Of a DNA stretch of 41,980 nucleotides, positions 31,328 to 41,980 are shown in pieces (the first letter of the stretch is position 1; the number at the start of each line of letters is the position of its first letter). The notes beneath the pieces are model-generated. The model did no database searches. It was not told the DNA's origin and saw only the letters and a program-made list of their open reading frames with translations. The translations under genes were made by a program, and so were the position numbers. Source of the stretch: Arhodomonas aquaeolei DSM 8974 (lineage in GTDB: Bacteria; Pseudomonadota; Gammaproteobacteria; Nitrococcales; Nitrococcaceae); assembly GCF_000374645.1 (NCBI RefSeq), contig NZ_KB894822.1, forward strand, positions 1 through 41,980, given 5' to 3'.

Positions 31328-33157
31328 TCAGCCGTTGAGCGTCTGGTGTATGCGCTCGGCGAGCGCGCGGTTGATGCCCTGTACCCGGGCCAGGTCCTCG
31401 ACGCCGGCCCGGCGCACGCCGCGCAGGCCACCGAACTGCTTGAGCAGGGCCTGGCGGCGTTTGGGTCCGAGGCCGGGGATGTCCTCGAGCACGGAGTGCG
31501 TGCGCTTGCGCCCGCGCCGGCCGCGGTGGCCGGTGATGGCGAAGCGGTGCGCCTCGTCGCGCACCTGCTGGAGCAGGTGCAGGCCCGGGGCGTCCGGGGC
31601 GAGGCGGTACTCCCCTTCCCGCCCGGCGATGTGCAGCACCTCCTCGCCCGGGCGCCGGCGCGGCCCCTTGGAGATGCCGACAACGGTGATCTCGTCGTCG
31701 AGCTGGATCTCGCCGAGCACGGCCACGGCCTGGGCGAGCTGACCCCGCCCGCCGTCGATGAGCAGCAGGTCCGGGACCGGCGCCTCGCCGCGTTTGACGC
31801 GCAGGTAGCGCCGCTCCAGCGCCTGACGCATGGCAGCGTAGTCGTCACCGCCCTCGATGCCCTCGATGTTGAAGCGCCGGTAATCCGATTTTGCCGGCCC
31901 CTCGCGGTTGAAGACGACGCAGGAGGCCACGGTGGCCTCGCCCTGGGTGTGGCTGATGTCAAAGCACTCAATGCGCTCGGGGATGGCGTCCAGCGCAAGA
32001 CCGTCCTGAAGGTCCTCGAAGCGGCGGTCCATGCTGGCCTGGGTGCTCATGCGCGCGGACAGGGCGTGATCCGCGTTGCTCAGGGCCAGGTCCAGCCAGC
32101 GCCGGCGCTCGCCGCGCACCCGCGGACTGATCCGCACGCGGTGGCCGGCATCGCCGCTCAAGGCCTCCTCCAGCACCTCTCGATCCTCGATGTCGTCGCT
32201 GACGATCAGCTCCTGCGGCGCCCCGCCGCCAAGGTAGTGGCGGGCGATGAAGGCGTAGAGCACCTCGCCGGCATCGGTGGCGTCCGGCACCCGGGGAAAG
32301 AACGTGCGGTTGCCGAGGTTGGTGCCGTTGCGGATGACGAACACCTGCACGCAGGCGACGGCCTCGCGGATGCGGCAGGCGACGACATCCACGTCGCCCT
32401 TGGCGCCGGCGACGTACTGGCGCTCCTGGATCGTGCGCAGCGCGGCGATGCGGTCGCGCAGCCGCGCCGCCTCCTCGAACGCCAGGTTCTCGGAGGCGCG
32501 TTCCATGCGGGCGACCAGCTCATCGATCACGCGGTTGCTGTCCCCGTCCAGGAACATCTCCACGTGGCGCACGTCGCGGGCGTAGTCCTCCTCGCTGACG
32601 TAGCCCACGCACGGCGCGGTGCAGCGCTCGATCTGGTACTGCAGGCACGGCCGGGAGCGGTTCTCGAAGAAGCTGTCCCGGCACTGGCGCACGGGGAAGA
32701 CCTTCTGCAGGTGGTTGAGCGTTTCGCGCACCGCGCTGGCGCTGGGGAACGGCCCGAAATACCGCCCCTGCCCCTGGCGGCCACCGCGGTGAAAGCTCAG
32801 CCGCGGGAAGCGCTGGTGGGTGGAGAGGTGGATGTAGGGATAGCTCTTGTCGTCGCGCAGCAGGACGTTGTAGCGCGGGCGCAGCTCCTTGATGAGGTTG
32901 TTCTCGAGGATCAGCGCCTCGGCCTCGGTGTGGGTCACCGCGATCTGCATGTCGGCGACCTGCGCCACCATGGACTGGGTCTTGGCGTTGTGCGCCTGGC
33001 GGGTGAAGTAGCTCGACACCCGGCGCTTTAGGTTGCGCGCCTTGCCGACGTAGATCACTGTCCCCGAGGCGTCGAGCATGCGGTAAACGCCCGGGGACTG
33101 GGGCAGCGTGCGGATGAAGGCCCGGGCGTCGAAGGCCGGACGGTCGGATTCACTCAT
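31328..33157 (-). CDS. uvrC: Excinuclease ABC subunit C
   Basis: Encodes 609 residues. An N-terminal GIY-YIG nuclease domain (GVYRMLDASGTVIYVGKARNLKRR, about 19-42), a UvrB-binding UVR motif (near 200-235), the RNase H-like nuclease region (IECFDISHTQGEATVASCVVF and DLLLIDGGRGQL) and C-terminal helix-hairpin-helix pair (LEDIPGLGPKRRQALLKQFGG) are all present. It makes the 3' and 5' incisions in nucleotide excision repair with UvrA and UvrB. It follows gacA by 16 bp and is followed by pgsA after 81 bp. Confidence 0.96.
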   Translation of the reverse strand: MSESDRPAFDARAFIRTLPQSPGVYRMLDASGTVIYVGKARNLKRRVSSYFTRQAHNAKTQSMVAQVADMQIAVTHTEAEALILENNLIKELRPRYNVLLRDDKSYPYIHLSTHQRFPRLSFHRGGRQGQGRYFGPFPSASAVRETLNHLQKVFPVRQCRDSFFENRSRPCLQYQIERCTAPCVGYVSEEDYARDVRHVEMFLDGDSNRVIDELVARMERASENLAFEEAARLRDRIAALRTIQERQYVAGAKGDVDVVACRIREAVACVQVFVIRNGTNLGNRTFFPRVPDATDAGEVLYAFIARHYLGGGAPQELIVSDDIEDREVLEEALSGDAGHRVRISPRVRGERRRWLDLALSNADHALSARMSTQASMDRRFEDLQDGLALDAIPERIECFDISHTQGEATVASCVVFNREGPAKSDYRRFNIEGIEGGDDYAAMRQALERRYLRVKRGEAPVPDLLLIDGGRGQLAQAVAVLGEIQLDDEITVVGISKGPRRRPGEEVLHIAGREGEYRLAPDAPGLHLLQQVRDEAHRFAITGHRGRRGRKRTHSVLEDIPGLGPKRRQALLKQFGGLRGVRRAGVEDLARVQGINRALAERIHQTLNG

Positions 33158-33173
33158 GGGATCACTGCCGCGG

Positions 33174-33812
33174 TCAGCCGCTCTCGTCGACGAGACCGTA
33201 GCGGATCACCAGCCTCGTCAGCGCCACGTCGTTGCTCACGCCCAGCTTCTCGTAGAGCCGGTGGCGGTAGGTGCTCACCGTCTTGGGGCTGAGATTGAGA
33301 CGGTCCGAGATCTCCTGGGGGCGGTGGCCCTCGGTGATCATCATCATTACCTGCATCTCGCGCCGCGAGAGCTTCTCGAACGGTTTGTCCGCCCCATCCA
33401 GGCCGGCGATGGCCATGCGCTGGGCAATGTCCGCCCCGAGGTAGCGCTCGCCACGCATGACCGTGCGGATCGCGCGCACGATCTCGCGCTCGTCGCAGCC
33501 CTTGGTGACATACCCCATCGCGCCCGCCTCCAGCAGGCTGGACGGGTACGGTTCGCTGACGTGCACCGTCAGCGCGATCACCCTCAGCTCCGGGTCCGCG
33601 CGCAGGAGCTTGCGCGTCGCCTCCAGCCCGCCGATGCCGGGCATGTGGACGTCCATTAGAACGACGTCCGGGCGCTCGCTCGTGACCAGGCGCAGCGCCT
33701 CCTCGCCCGAACCTGCCTCGCCGACGACGCTGATGTCCTCCGCGTCGGCGAGCAGGCGGTTGATGCCCGCGCGCACGAGCTGGTGGTCGTCAACCAGCAG
33801 CACCCTGGTCAT
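33174..33812 (-). CDS. gacA: Response regulator GacA/UvrY
   Basis: Encodes 212 residues. Receiver domain with D8-D9, phosphoacceptor D54 in VVLMDVHMPG and K104-region GYVTKG; C-terminal LuxR-type helix-turn-helix (LSRREMQVMMMITEGHRPQEISDRLNLSPKTVSTYRHRLYEKLGV). Placement directly upstream of uvrC identifies it as the GacA/UvrY/LetA orthologue, which is phosphorylated by GacS/BarA and activates small RNAs that titrate CsrA. The TVSTYRHR recognition helix is diagnostic of this group. Confidence 0.95.
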   Translation of the reverse strand: MTRVLLVDDHQLVRAGINRLLADAEDISVVGEAGSGEEALRLVTSERPDVVLMDVHMPGIGGLEATRKLLRADPELRVIALTVHVSEPYPSSLLEAGAMGYVTKGCDEREIVRAIRTVMRGERYLGADIAQRMAIAGLDGADKPFEKLSRREMQVMMMITEGHRPQEISDRLNLSPKTVSTYRHRLYEKLGVSNDVALTRLVIRYGLVDESG

Positions 33813-33903
33813 CCCGACCCGGACTCCCGTTGAGCGACTGTATCCATATCTCTGCCCTCTTCTCCAGCACCCGAAGGCGGACAGCCGACGAAAAATACTA
33901 TCA

Positions 33904-35247
33904 TTACGCAGCGTCAGCCGTGCCAGCGAGCATGCGCTCCGCCTCCGGCATCATCAGCCCGAGCAGCGCCCCGAGCACCGACAGCACGCCCAGGACCATG
34001 ATCGCTACCTCCACGCCATGGAACTGCACCACCGCACCGACCACCCCGCCCGCCAGCGCCAGCACGCCCACGCCGGTGTTGGCGAAGGCTACATACAGCG
34101 GACGGTCGTCCGCCGGCGCGGCGTCGACGAGATAGGTCTTGCGCCCGAGGCGAACGCCCTGCTCCGCGATGCCGAGGAGCACGAAGACCACCGCGTACAG
34201 CCACGGCGAGCGCCACGCTTGCGGTAGCGCACCGATGGCGAGCGCGACCACGGCAATCGCCGCCGCCAGGCAACCACTGGCGATCAGCACGGTACGGCTG
34301 GAGCGGTCCGAGAAGCGGCCCCAGACCGGCGAGCTCAGCACGTTGCCGAGCCCCACGGTGAGCACGAACAGCCCGAGCACCGCGGCGCCATTATCGAACA
34401 GGGACTGCGCGTAGAGCGCGTAGAACGGCATCGCCAGCTCCACGGACAGCAGCAGCGCGCGCACGCCGAGGAAACGCCGGTAGCCGCTCACCCGTGCGAA
34501 CAGCCTCACCCCGGCGCCGATCTCGTCGGCGAGCCGCCGGCCACCCTCGGTGGCGCCGGGGTGCTCGCGGATCGCCGCGAACAGCACCGCCGCCAGGGCC
34601 CACAGGCCGGCGGCCACCACCACCGGCAGGGTGTACGTCACCACCGCGCTGTCGGCGCCGACCCAGCGCTGGATCACGAGCCCGGCGGCCATGGTCAGCA
34701 CGCCGCCGATCATCGCGCGGTTGGAGAGCATCCGCCCGCGCCGGCCCTTGGGCACGGTCTTGGCGGCCACGTCCTGGAACGCGACGGAGCCGGTACCGCT
34801 CGCCGCGCTGAACAGCGCGAACACCGCGAGCACCACCACGCCGGCCGCCAGCGGCGGCAGCACCAGCGCCGCGGCGGCGATCACCAGCAGCGCGACCGCC
34901 TGGATCAGCCCCGCCGCGGTCCACACCCATTTCCGCCGCGCCACACTGCGTATGCGCCCCGCCACGAACAGCTGGGGCAGCAGCGCGGCGAACTGCTTGA
35001 CCGGCATGAGCAGCCCGATGATGGACGCCGGTGCACCCAGCGCCCCCAGCAGCCACGGCAGCACCAGGTTCGGACCGGCAATCTGCTCGGCGAGCTTGGT
35101 GCACGCGCCGTTGCCGACATTGAGCAGGTAGTTGCGCGGCAGCGCCGTACAGGCGGAATCCGGGATCGCGGCACAGGCGCGCTCGTCGCTGTCGTCGCCG
35201 CTGAGCACGTAGTAAGCGCGCTCCAGGCGTTCGGATAGGATGCTCAA
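33904..35247 (-). CDS. MFS permease of unknown substrate
   Basis: Encodes 447 residues with about twelve membrane helices. The N-terminus is unusually hydrophilic (about 40 residues including RACAAIPDSACTALPRNY) before NLVLPWLLGALGAPASIIGLLMPVKQFAALLPQLFVAGRIR. A central cytosolic loop carries KTVPKGRRGRMLSNRAM, and the second half has SSPVWGRFSDRSSRTVLIASG. No close functional relative is recognised. It lies 91 bp upstream of gacA on the same strand. Confidence 0.85.
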   Translation of the reverse strand: MSILSERLERAYYVLSGDDSDERACAAIPDSACTALPRNYLLNVGNGACTKLAEQIAGPNLVLPWLLGALGAPASIIGLLMPVKQFAALLPQLFVAGRIRSVARRKWVWTAAGLIQAVALLVIAAAALVLPPLAAGVVVLAVFALFSAASGTGSVAFQDVAAKTVPKGRRGRMLSNRAMIGGVLTMAAGLVIQRWVGADSAVVTYTLPVVVAAGLWALAAVLFAAIREHPGATEGGRRLADEIGAGVRLFARVSGYRRFLGVRALLLSVELAMPFYALYAQSLFDNGAAVLGLFVLTVGLGNVLSSPVWGRFSDRSSRTVLIASGCLAAAIAVVALAIGALPQAWRSPWLYAVVFVLLGIAEQGVRLGRKTYLVDAAPADDRPLYVAFANTGVGVLALAGGVVGAVVQFHGVEVAIMVLGVLSVLGALLGLMMPEAERMLAGTADAA

Positions 35248-35356
35248 GCCCCGTCGTCCCCCCAGTCATCGGCACCCGGCGTTATTGATCGAAAGCACGC
35301 CGGTGTGCGCTACAGTTAACATGCTCCGCCCATACTACAGGCAACGGGAGAACATC

Positions 35357-36187
35357 GTGGAGCGCGAGATCCACCGCATCCACCCCGCGCCCGCGGATCC
35401 ACGCCCCCTGGCGGGCACCTACCTGGACGCCGGGCTCGCGCCGGAGGACGGGGACGATCGCCTGTTCGTCTACGCCAATTTCGTACGCAGCCTGGACGGG
35501 CGCATTTCCGTGCGCGGGGCGGACGGGCGCGAACGTGTCCCCGCGAACGTGGCCAACCCGCGGGACTGGCGCCTGTTCCAGGAGCTTGCCGCGCGAGCGG
35601 ACGTGCTGCTCTCCTCCGGGCGCTACTTCCGCGAGCTGGCCGCCGGCCACGCCCAGGACGTCCTGCCCGTGGACAGCGGTGAGGCCTTCGCCGACTGCCG
35701 GGCCTGGCGCCGGGAACACGGGCTTGCGCCGCAGCCCGACGTCGCCGTGCTCAGCACGAGCCTGGATTTCACCCTGCCGGAGACGCTGCTCGAACAGGGG
35801 CGCCGGGTGATGGTGCTCACCACCCGCGACGCGGACGAGATGCGCGCCAGCCGTCTCGCGGCCGCCGGTGCCGAAGTGATCCGGCTCGACAGCGGCCCCC
35901 GCGTGAGCGGCGGCAGGGCGATGGACGCGCTCGCCGGCCGCGGTTACCGCCGGGCGTACTCGGTGACCGGGCCGTGGGTGCTGCACGCCCTGGTGGCGGA
36001 CGACCGCCTGGATGCCCTGTTCGTCACCACGGTCCACCGCCTCATCGGCGGCACCGACTACGCCGGCATCCTGGAGGGCGGGCGACTGGAGCCGGCACGG
36101 GAGTGGACCCTGCGCTGGCTCTACCACGACCCCCACGGGCCGGGCCCAGGGGGCCAGCAGTTCGCCCGCTACGACCGCTACGACTGA
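35357..36187 (+). CDS. RibD C-terminal/dihydrofolate reductase-like protein
   Basis: Encodes 276 residues from GTG 35357, preceded by GGGAG with good spacing; an in-frame ATG at 35321 would add 12 residues but lacks such a site. [24 protein letters not shown] (about 40-64) and [15 protein letters not shown] are RibD_C signatures; [18 protein letters not shown] and [38 protein letters not shown] complete the fold. RibD_C proteins reduce riboflavin or related pterin intermediates with NADPH. The deaminase domain of full RibD is absent. Its stop overlaps the convergent fumC stop by 10 bp. Confidence 0.85.
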   Translation: MEREIHRIHPAPADPRPLAGTYLDAGLAPEDGDDRLFVYANFVRSLDGRISVRGADGRERVPANVANPRDWRLFQELAARADVLLSSGRYFRELAAGHAQDVLPVDSGEAFADCRAWRREHGLAPQPDVAVLSTSLDFTLPETLLEQGRRVMVLTTRDADEMRASRLAAAGAEVIRLDSGPRVSGGRAMDALAGRGYRRAYSVTGPWVLHALVADDRLDALFVTTVHRLIGGTDYAGILEGGRLEPAREWTLRWLYHDPHGPGPGGQQFARYDRYD

Positions 36188-37572
36188 TCCGGCAGGCCGC
36201 CCCGGGTGAGCGTCTGCGGATCGAGCAGCCGGTCCAGCTCCGCCTCCGAGAGGTCCGTCATCTCCCGGGCGACCTCGCGCACCGGCCGGCCCTCCTGGTA
36301 GGCGCGCTTGGCGACGGCGGCACCCTTCTCGTAGCCGATCACGGAGTTGAGCGCGGTCACCAGGATCGGGTTGCGCTCCAGGGCCTCGGCCAGCCGCGCC
36401 TCGTTGACGGTGAAGCCGGCGATGGCATCGTCGGCCAGCGAGCGCGAGGCGTTGGCCAGCAGCGTCTCGCTCTGGAGCAGGTTGTAGGCGATCACGGGCA
36501 GCATCACGTTGAGCTGGAAGTTGCCGCTCTGCCCGGCGATGCCCACGGTCGCGTCGTTGCCCATCACCTGCGCGGCGACCATGGCCACGGACTCCGGGAT
36601 CACCGGATTGACCTTGCCGGGCATGATGCTGCTGCCCGGCTGCAGCGCCGGCAGGGCGATCTCGCCGAGCCCGGCCAGCGGGCCGCTGTTCATCCAGCGC
36701 AGGTCGTTGGCGATCTTCATCAGGCTCACCGCGACCGTGCGCAGGTGCCCGGAGAGCTCCACCGCGGCGTCCTGGGCGCTGAGGGCGGCGAAGCGGTTGT
36801 CCGCGGCATTGAACGGGATCCCCGTCTCCGCGGCGAGCCACTGCGCCACGCCGGCGCCGAACTCGGGGTGGGCGTTGATACCGGTGCCCACGGCGGTGCC
36901 GCCCTGGGCGAGCGCGTGGAGACGCTTGAGGCCGTCATCCAGCCGCTCGATACCGTGGCGGATCTGCGCGGCCCAGCCGCCGATCTCCTGGCCCAGGGTC
37001 ACCGGCATGGCGTCCATGAGATGGGTACGGCCGGTGGTGGTCACCCCGGCGAGCTCGTCGGCACGCGTCTCCATCGTCCCGGCCAGGTGCTCCAGCGCCG
37101 GGATCAGCGTCTCGCGGGCGGCGAGCGCGGCGCTCACGTGGATGGCCGTGGGGATCACGTCGTTGCTGCTCTGGCCCATGTTGACGTGATCGTTGGGGTG
37201 GACGGTGTCGCCCAGCGCCTCCGTCGCCAGGCGGGCGATCACCTCGTTGGCGTTCATGTTGGTGCTCGTGCCCGAGCCGGTCTGGAACACGTCCACCGGG
37301 AAATGGCGGTCGTGCTCGCCGGCGGCGACCTCGCCCGCCGCGGCGACGATCGCATGGGCAACATCCCGCTCCAGCAGCCCGAGGTCCGCGTTCGTCTGGG
37401 CCGCCGCCGCCTTGATCAGCCCCAGGGCGCGGATGAACGTCCGCGGCAGCGTCAGCCCGCTGATGGGGAAGTTCTGCACCGCCCGCTGCGTCTGCGCCCC
37501 GTAGAGCGCGTCCGCGGGGACGTTGAGCTCGCCCATGCTGTCGCGCTCGACACGAAAGTCCTGATCACCCAT
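36178..37572 (-). CDS. fumC: Class II fumarate hydratase
   Basis: Encodes 464 residues. ATG 37570-37572 is preferred, because GGGAGG is then about 10 bases upstream; the ATG at 37579-37581 is too close to it. Conserved blocks are [37 protein letters not shown] and the fumarase signature [11 protein letters not shown]. An oxygen-stable, cofactor-free enzyme of the TCA cycle converting fumarate to malate. Divergent from purB across 97 bp; both use fumarate metabolism and belong to one superfamily. Confidence 0.95.
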   Translation of the reverse strand: MGDQDFRVERDSMGELNVPADALYGAQTQRAVQNFPISGLTLPRTFIRALGLIKAAAAQTNADLGLLERDVAHAIVAAAGEVAAGEHDRHFPVDVFQTGSGTSTNMNANEVIARLATEALGDTVHPNDHVNMGQSSNDVIPTAIHVSAALAARETLIPALEHLAGTMETRADELAGVTTTGRTHLMDAMPVTLGQEIGGWAAQIRHGIERLDDGLKRLHALAQGGTAVGTGINAHPEFGAGVAQWLAAETGIPFNAADNRFAALSAQDAAVELSGHLRTVAVSLMKIANDLRWMNSGPLAGLGEIALPALQPGSSIMPGKVNPVIPESVAMVAAQVMGNDATVGIAGQSGNFQLNVMLPVIAYNLLQSETLLANASRSLADDAIAGFTVNEARLAEALERNPILVTALNSVIGYEKGAAVAKRAYQEGRPVREVAREMTDLSEAELDRLLDPQTLTRGGLPDQS

Positions 37573-37591
37573 ATAACTCATGCCTCCCTGA

Positions 37592-39037
<1,446 letters not shown>

Positions 39038-39038
39038 G

Positions 39039-40223
39039 ATGGCGGGACTGTTCGGCGACATCGACACCGCGACCTTCCTCGCGGAGTACTGGCAGCAGCG
39101 GCCGCTGGTCGTGCGCGGCGCCTTCCCGGAGCAGCCGGCGAGCATCACCCCCGAGGAGCTCGCCGGGCTCGCCACCGAGCCGGACGTGGAGTCCCGGGTG
39201 GTGATCGGCGAGACGGCCCAGGAGGACTGGATGCTCCTCCACGGGCCCTTCGAGCCGGCCTTCTTCAGCGACACCCCGGACGACGACTGGACGCTGCTGG
39301 TGCAGGACGTGGACAAGCACCTGCCGGCGTTCACCGACTGGCTCGCGCCGTTCCGCTTCCTGCCCCAGTGGCGCATTGACGACCTGATGGTGAGCTACGC
39401 CGCCCCCGGCGGCACCGTCGGCCCCCACCTGGACCGCTACGACGTCTTCCTCGTCCAGGGGCAGGGCCACCGGCGCTGGCGCCTCCAGTGGCCAGCCCCG
39501 GAGGCGGAGCGGCTGCGCGGCCACCCGGACCTGCGCCTGCTCGCCGACTTCGAGACCACCGACGAGTGGGTCCTCGGGCCCGGGGACATGCTCTACGTTC
39601 CCCCCGGCGTGCCCCACTACGGCATCGCCGAGGACGACTGCATCACCTATTCCGTGGGCTTCCGCGCGCCCTCCGGCGCCGAGCTGCTGGCTCAGTGGGC
39701 GCGCGAGCGCGGCGAGGACCCCCGCGACCCCGGCCGATACCGCGACCCCGAGGGCTTCGACGCCGCCCGCGGGCGCCTGCCCGCGGAGGCGCTGGCGCAG
39801 CTGCGCCGGCTCATGCGCGAGGCCGCATCGGCGCCGGACGCGGTGCTGGACGACTGGCTCGCGCGCAACCTCACCCGTCCCAAGAGCGCGTTCGCGGAGA
39901 TTGGCGGCGGCGAGGAGGACGATGCCACCCTCGCCGCCCGCCTGGACGCCGGCGCGACCCTGCGCCTCAACCCCGCGGCACGACTGCTCTGCGCCGAAAC
40001 CGCCGACGGCCCGTGCTACTACCTCCAGGGCGAGCCGGTGCAGCCGCCCGGGGGGGCGGATGCACTCTGGGCGCGGCTGGCCGCGCGCGAGCCGGTGGAG
40101 GCCTCGTCCCTGCCGGACGGGGAAACCGCCCGCACCGGCGCGCTCGCGCTGCTCGGCGAGTGGCGGCGCGCCGGCCACCTGCTCTTCGACGACGAATTCG
40201 AGGACTCGATGGATGACGACTGA
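39039..40223 (+). CDS. roxA: Cupin 2-oxoglutarate oxygenase RoxA/YcfD (ribosomal protein L16 arginine hydroxylase)
   Basis: Encodes 394 residues. The JmjC-type Fe(II) ligands H130 and D132 (GPHLDRYDVF) and H193 (VPPGVPHYG) are present, with R146-region HRRWRLQW. The C-terminal part contains the dimerisation and winged-helix regions of the YcfD fold. The family hydroxylates Arg81 of ribosomal protein L16. The purB-roxA(ycfD) link recurs in gammaproteobacteria. The last 11 bp overlap the GNAT gene. Confidence 0.92.
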   Translation: MAGLFGDIDTATFLAEYWQQRPLVVRGAFPEQPASITPEELAGLATEPDVESRVVIGETAQEDWMLLHGPFEPAFFSDTPDDDWTLLVQDVDKHLPAFTDWLAPFRFLPQWRIDDLMVSYAAPGGTVGPHLDRYDVFLVQGQGHRRWRLQWPAPEAERLRGHPDLRLLADFETTDEWVLGPGDMLYVPPGVPHYGIAEDDCITYSVGFRAPSGAELLAQWARERGEDPRDPGRYRDPEGFDAARGRLPAEALAQLRRLMREAASAPDAVLDDWLARNLTRPKSAFAEIGGGEEDDATLAARLDAGATLRLNPAARLLCAETADGPCYYLQGEPVQPPGGADALWARLAAREPVEASSLPDGETARTGALALLGEWRRAGHLLFDDEFEDSMDDD

Positions 40224-40656
40224 GCCGTTCACGGTCAGCGACGGCGACTGGAGCGCCGTACACGCCCTGGCGGCGCCGCTGCGGCGGACCGTGTTCATCG
40301 AGGAACAGGACGTGCCCGAGGCCCTGGAGTGGGACGACCTCGACGCCCCGAGCCGCCACGTCGTCGCCGTGGACGCCGGCGGGCGCTGCATCGCCACCGC
40401 CCGGCTCACGCCCGATGACCACATCGGCCGCATGGCCGTCGCCGCCGCCTGGCGCGGCCACGGCGTCGGCCGCGCCGTGCTCGAATACACGATATCCCTG
40501 GCCCGGTCGCGGGGGGCCGCCGAGGTCGTGCTTGCCGCGCAACTCACCGCCGGGCCATTCTATGAACGCATGGGCTTCGTCGCCTACGGCGGGGTCTTCG
40601 ATGACGCCGGCATCCCTCACCGCATGATGCGGCGCCGGCTGGACGGCACGGCGTGA
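40213..40656 (+). CDS. GNAT-family N-acetyltransferase (ElaA/YjcF-like)
   Basis: Encodes 147 residues from ATG 40213 within the end of roxA, with GAGGAC as ribosome site. VFIEEQDVPEALEWDDLDAPSRHVVAVDAGG (about 29-60) is typical of the ElaA/YjcF subgroup; acetyl-CoA binding motif A is MAVAAAWRGHGVGRAVLEYTI, and FYERMGF follows. The acceptor is unknown. Operon position suggests co-expression with purB and roxA. Confidence 0.88.
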   Translation: MTTEPFTVSDGDWSAVHALAAPLRRTVFIEEQDVPEALEWDDLDAPSRHVVAVDAGGRCIATARLTPDDHIGRMAVAAAWRGHGVGRAVLEYTISLARSRGAAEVVLAAQLTAGPFYERMGFVAYGGVFDDAGIPHRMMRRRLDGTA

Positions 40657-40699
40657 CCGCCGGGTCCACGGGCACGACACCACGGCAGAGGAGACGGTC

Positions 40700-41194
40700 A
40701 TGCAGGAGGCATCCCCCGGGGAGCAGCGCGAGCTCGCCGACTTCGAGGCGCTGACCGCCGCCACCGACCGCCTCGGCGGCCACGCCACCACACAGGTCGA
40801 GATCATCTCCCCCGACCTGGAGCCGCGGCTCTACGACCGCGAGGCGTTCACCGCCATCCTCGAGCGCTTCTGCCTCGACCACCGCGGCGCCCGCATCCGG
40901 ATCATGGTCGGCGACCCCTACGCCGCGGTGCGCCACAGCCGCCGCCTCATCCCCCTCGCCCGCCGGCTGACCAGCTACTTCGAGCTGCGCCGCCTGAGCC
41001 GCACGCACGCGCGCTCGCCCCGCAGCCTGTTCGTGGTGGATGATCGCCACGCCATCTACCGCCCCCAGGCCAGCCGCCCGGAGGGCGTGGTCATCGAGGA
41101 TGCCCCCGCACGGGTCAAGGCCTACCTCGAGGAAGTGGAGTCCGCGTACGCCATGAGCGAGCCGGACACCGAGCTGCGGGGGCTGTCGCTGTGA
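40700..41194 (+). CDS. DUF7931-like conserved protein
   Basis: Encodes 164 residues from ATG 40700 (GAGGAGACG region upstream). HATTQVEIISPDLEPRLYDREAFTAILERFCLDHRGARIRIMVGD is followed by HSRRLIPLARRLTSYFELRR and RSLFVVDDRHAIYRPQ. This layout, close to a phospholipase D-like half lacking the HKD motif, is the DUF7931 family as I recall it. It overlaps the next gene by 4 bp and often follows GNAT acyltransferases or is fused to them. Role unknown. Confidence 0.75.
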   Translation: MQEASPGEQRELADFEALTAATDRLGGHATTQVEIISPDLEPRLYDREAFTAILERFCLDHRGARIRIMVGDPYAAVRHSRRLIPLARRLTSYFELRRLSRTHARSPRSLFVVDDRHAIYRPQASRPEGVVIEDAPARVKAYLEEVESAYAMSEPDTELRGLSL

Positions 41195-41925
41195 CCGCCC
41201 TGCGCCGCACCGGCCTCGTCCTCGCCCTGCTGTTCGCCGCCACCGCGGCCCTCGCCGCGGACACCGCCGCCGTTATCCCGCTGGAGCACCGCAATGCCGC
41301 CGAGCTGTTGCCCACCCTGCGCACCATCGCCGGCGAGGACGCCCGGATCGCCGCCGACGGCGACCGGCTGGTGATACGCGGCCCCGCCGCCACCGTCGAC
41401 GCCCTGCGCGACACGGTCAGCGCCCTGGACCATCCCCTGGCCGAGCTGCGGGTAAGCGTACGCATCGCCCCGGACACCGGCACCGCGGCAAACGGCAACA
41501 CCGAACGCCACAGCGCCGGCACCGCCGCCGCGGCGGTTCAGCGCGTGCGGGTGCGCGAGGGCGGGCGGGCGGTGATCGATACGGGCCGGCTGGAAGCAGA
41601 GCCGAAGCGCTGGTACTGGGCGGGCAGCGACGGCACCGGCTTCGGCGAGGTGCCGGACTACCGCGACCTGCCCCGGGGGTTCACGGTGACACCCCAGCTC
41701 ACCGGCGGGCGGGTACACGTGCGGATCACGGTGCGCCGCGACCGCCGCGACGGCGCCGATATCGACACCGACACCCTCATCACCACCGTGACCGGCCCTC
41801 TCGGCGAGTGGCTGACACTCGCCCGCACGGGCACGGACACCGGCGACAACCGGAAGAATGTGAAGACCTGGCGGGCCGGCGGTGACGGCCGCCGTATCGA
41901 GCTGCGGGTGGACCGGCTGGACTAG
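41191..41925 (+). CDS. Secretin N-domain-like exported protein
   Basis: Encodes 244 residues from GTG 41191, whose first bases overlap the previous stop (GTGA). A signal peptide (LVLALLFAATAALAA) leads to a segment with VIPLEHRNAAELLPTLRTIAGEDARIAADGDRLVIRGPAATVDALRDTVSALD (about 28-82), the ring-building NolW-type fold of type II secretins. The pore-forming secretin domain is absent; the remainder is a beta-rich region (RVRVREGGRAVIDTG, FTVTPQLTGGRVHVRITVRR) that resembles the secretin core's start. Such short proteins may act in the periplasm, but no partner is visible in the window. Confidence 0.8.
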   Translation: MTALRRTGLVLALLFAATAALAADTAAVIPLEHRNAAELLPTLRTIAGEDARIAADGDRLVIRGPAATVDALRDTVSALDHPLAELRVSVRIAPDTGTAANGNTERHSAGTAAAAVQRVRVREGGRAVIDTGRLEAEPKRWYWAGSDGTGFGEVPDYRDLPRGFTVTPQLTGGRVHVRITVRRDRRDGADIDTDTLITTVTGPLGEWLTLARTGTDTGDNRKNVKTWRAGGDGRRIELRVDRLD

Positions 41926-41980
41926 CGGTGTAACCCCCTCGCCCCCGAAACACACAAGCTCCGCTGCATCCGGCGACCGG

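Overview
The window is GC-rich chromosomal DNA of a gammaproteobacterium. The strongest taxonomic clue is the conserved order gacA/uvrY-uvrC-pgsA-tRNA-Gly(GCC)-tRNA-Cys(GCA)-tRNA-Leu(UAA). The purB, roxA, fumC and mtgA homologues and the high GC would suit a halophilic or alkaliphilic group such as the Ectothiorhodospiraceae; that placement is an inference from gene content, not from a search. Layout. (1) 1-604: the 3' end of an IS110-type transposase, then a nested palindromic REP/BIME-like cluster. (2) 605-3988: a GAF-PAS-GAF-GGDEF diguanylate cyclase broken by one in-frame TGA, a small unknown protein behind a long stem-loop, and a NarL-type response regulator. (3) 4197-10400: a minus-strand haem/iron uptake operon, hmuT-hmuU-hmuV-methyltransferase-TonB receptor-PadR. 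It is read from a TTGACA promoter that carries a Fur-like box and a perfect 12-bp palindrome over the -10. (4) 10521-16049: LysE exporter, DUF6624 protein, EamA transporter coupled to an Ada protein lacking its alkyltransferase active site, a membrane diguanylate cyclase and mtgA. (5) 16050-20589: a mobile region, the most unusual part of the window. An IS91-family transposase is followed by an integron gene-cassette array with five recognisable attC sites and five cassette genes. No integrase is present in the window, so it has the form of a CALIN (attC cluster lacking an integrase). Cassette genes are visibly AT-richer than the flanks, and three of them end with the stop codon inside the attC R'' box. 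(6) 20670-22967: a class 3 lipase and a secreted ATP-dependent DNA ligase of LigE type. (7) 23034-29837: oxidoreductases, an AraC regulator and an MFS exporter, which look like a carbonyl or solvent stress module. (8) 30225-35247: tRNAs, pgsA, uvrC, gacA and an MFS permease. (9) 35357-41925: RibD-like reductase, fumC, purB, and a tight roxA-GNAT-DUF7931-secretin-like run. The haem operon would take haem (or a catecholate siderophore) across the outer membrane through the TonB receptor and across the inner membrane through HmuTUV; the PadR protein and Fur are the likely regulators. The cassette array holds small membrane proteins, a Cys-rich protein and a coiled-coil protein, all without an assigned function.
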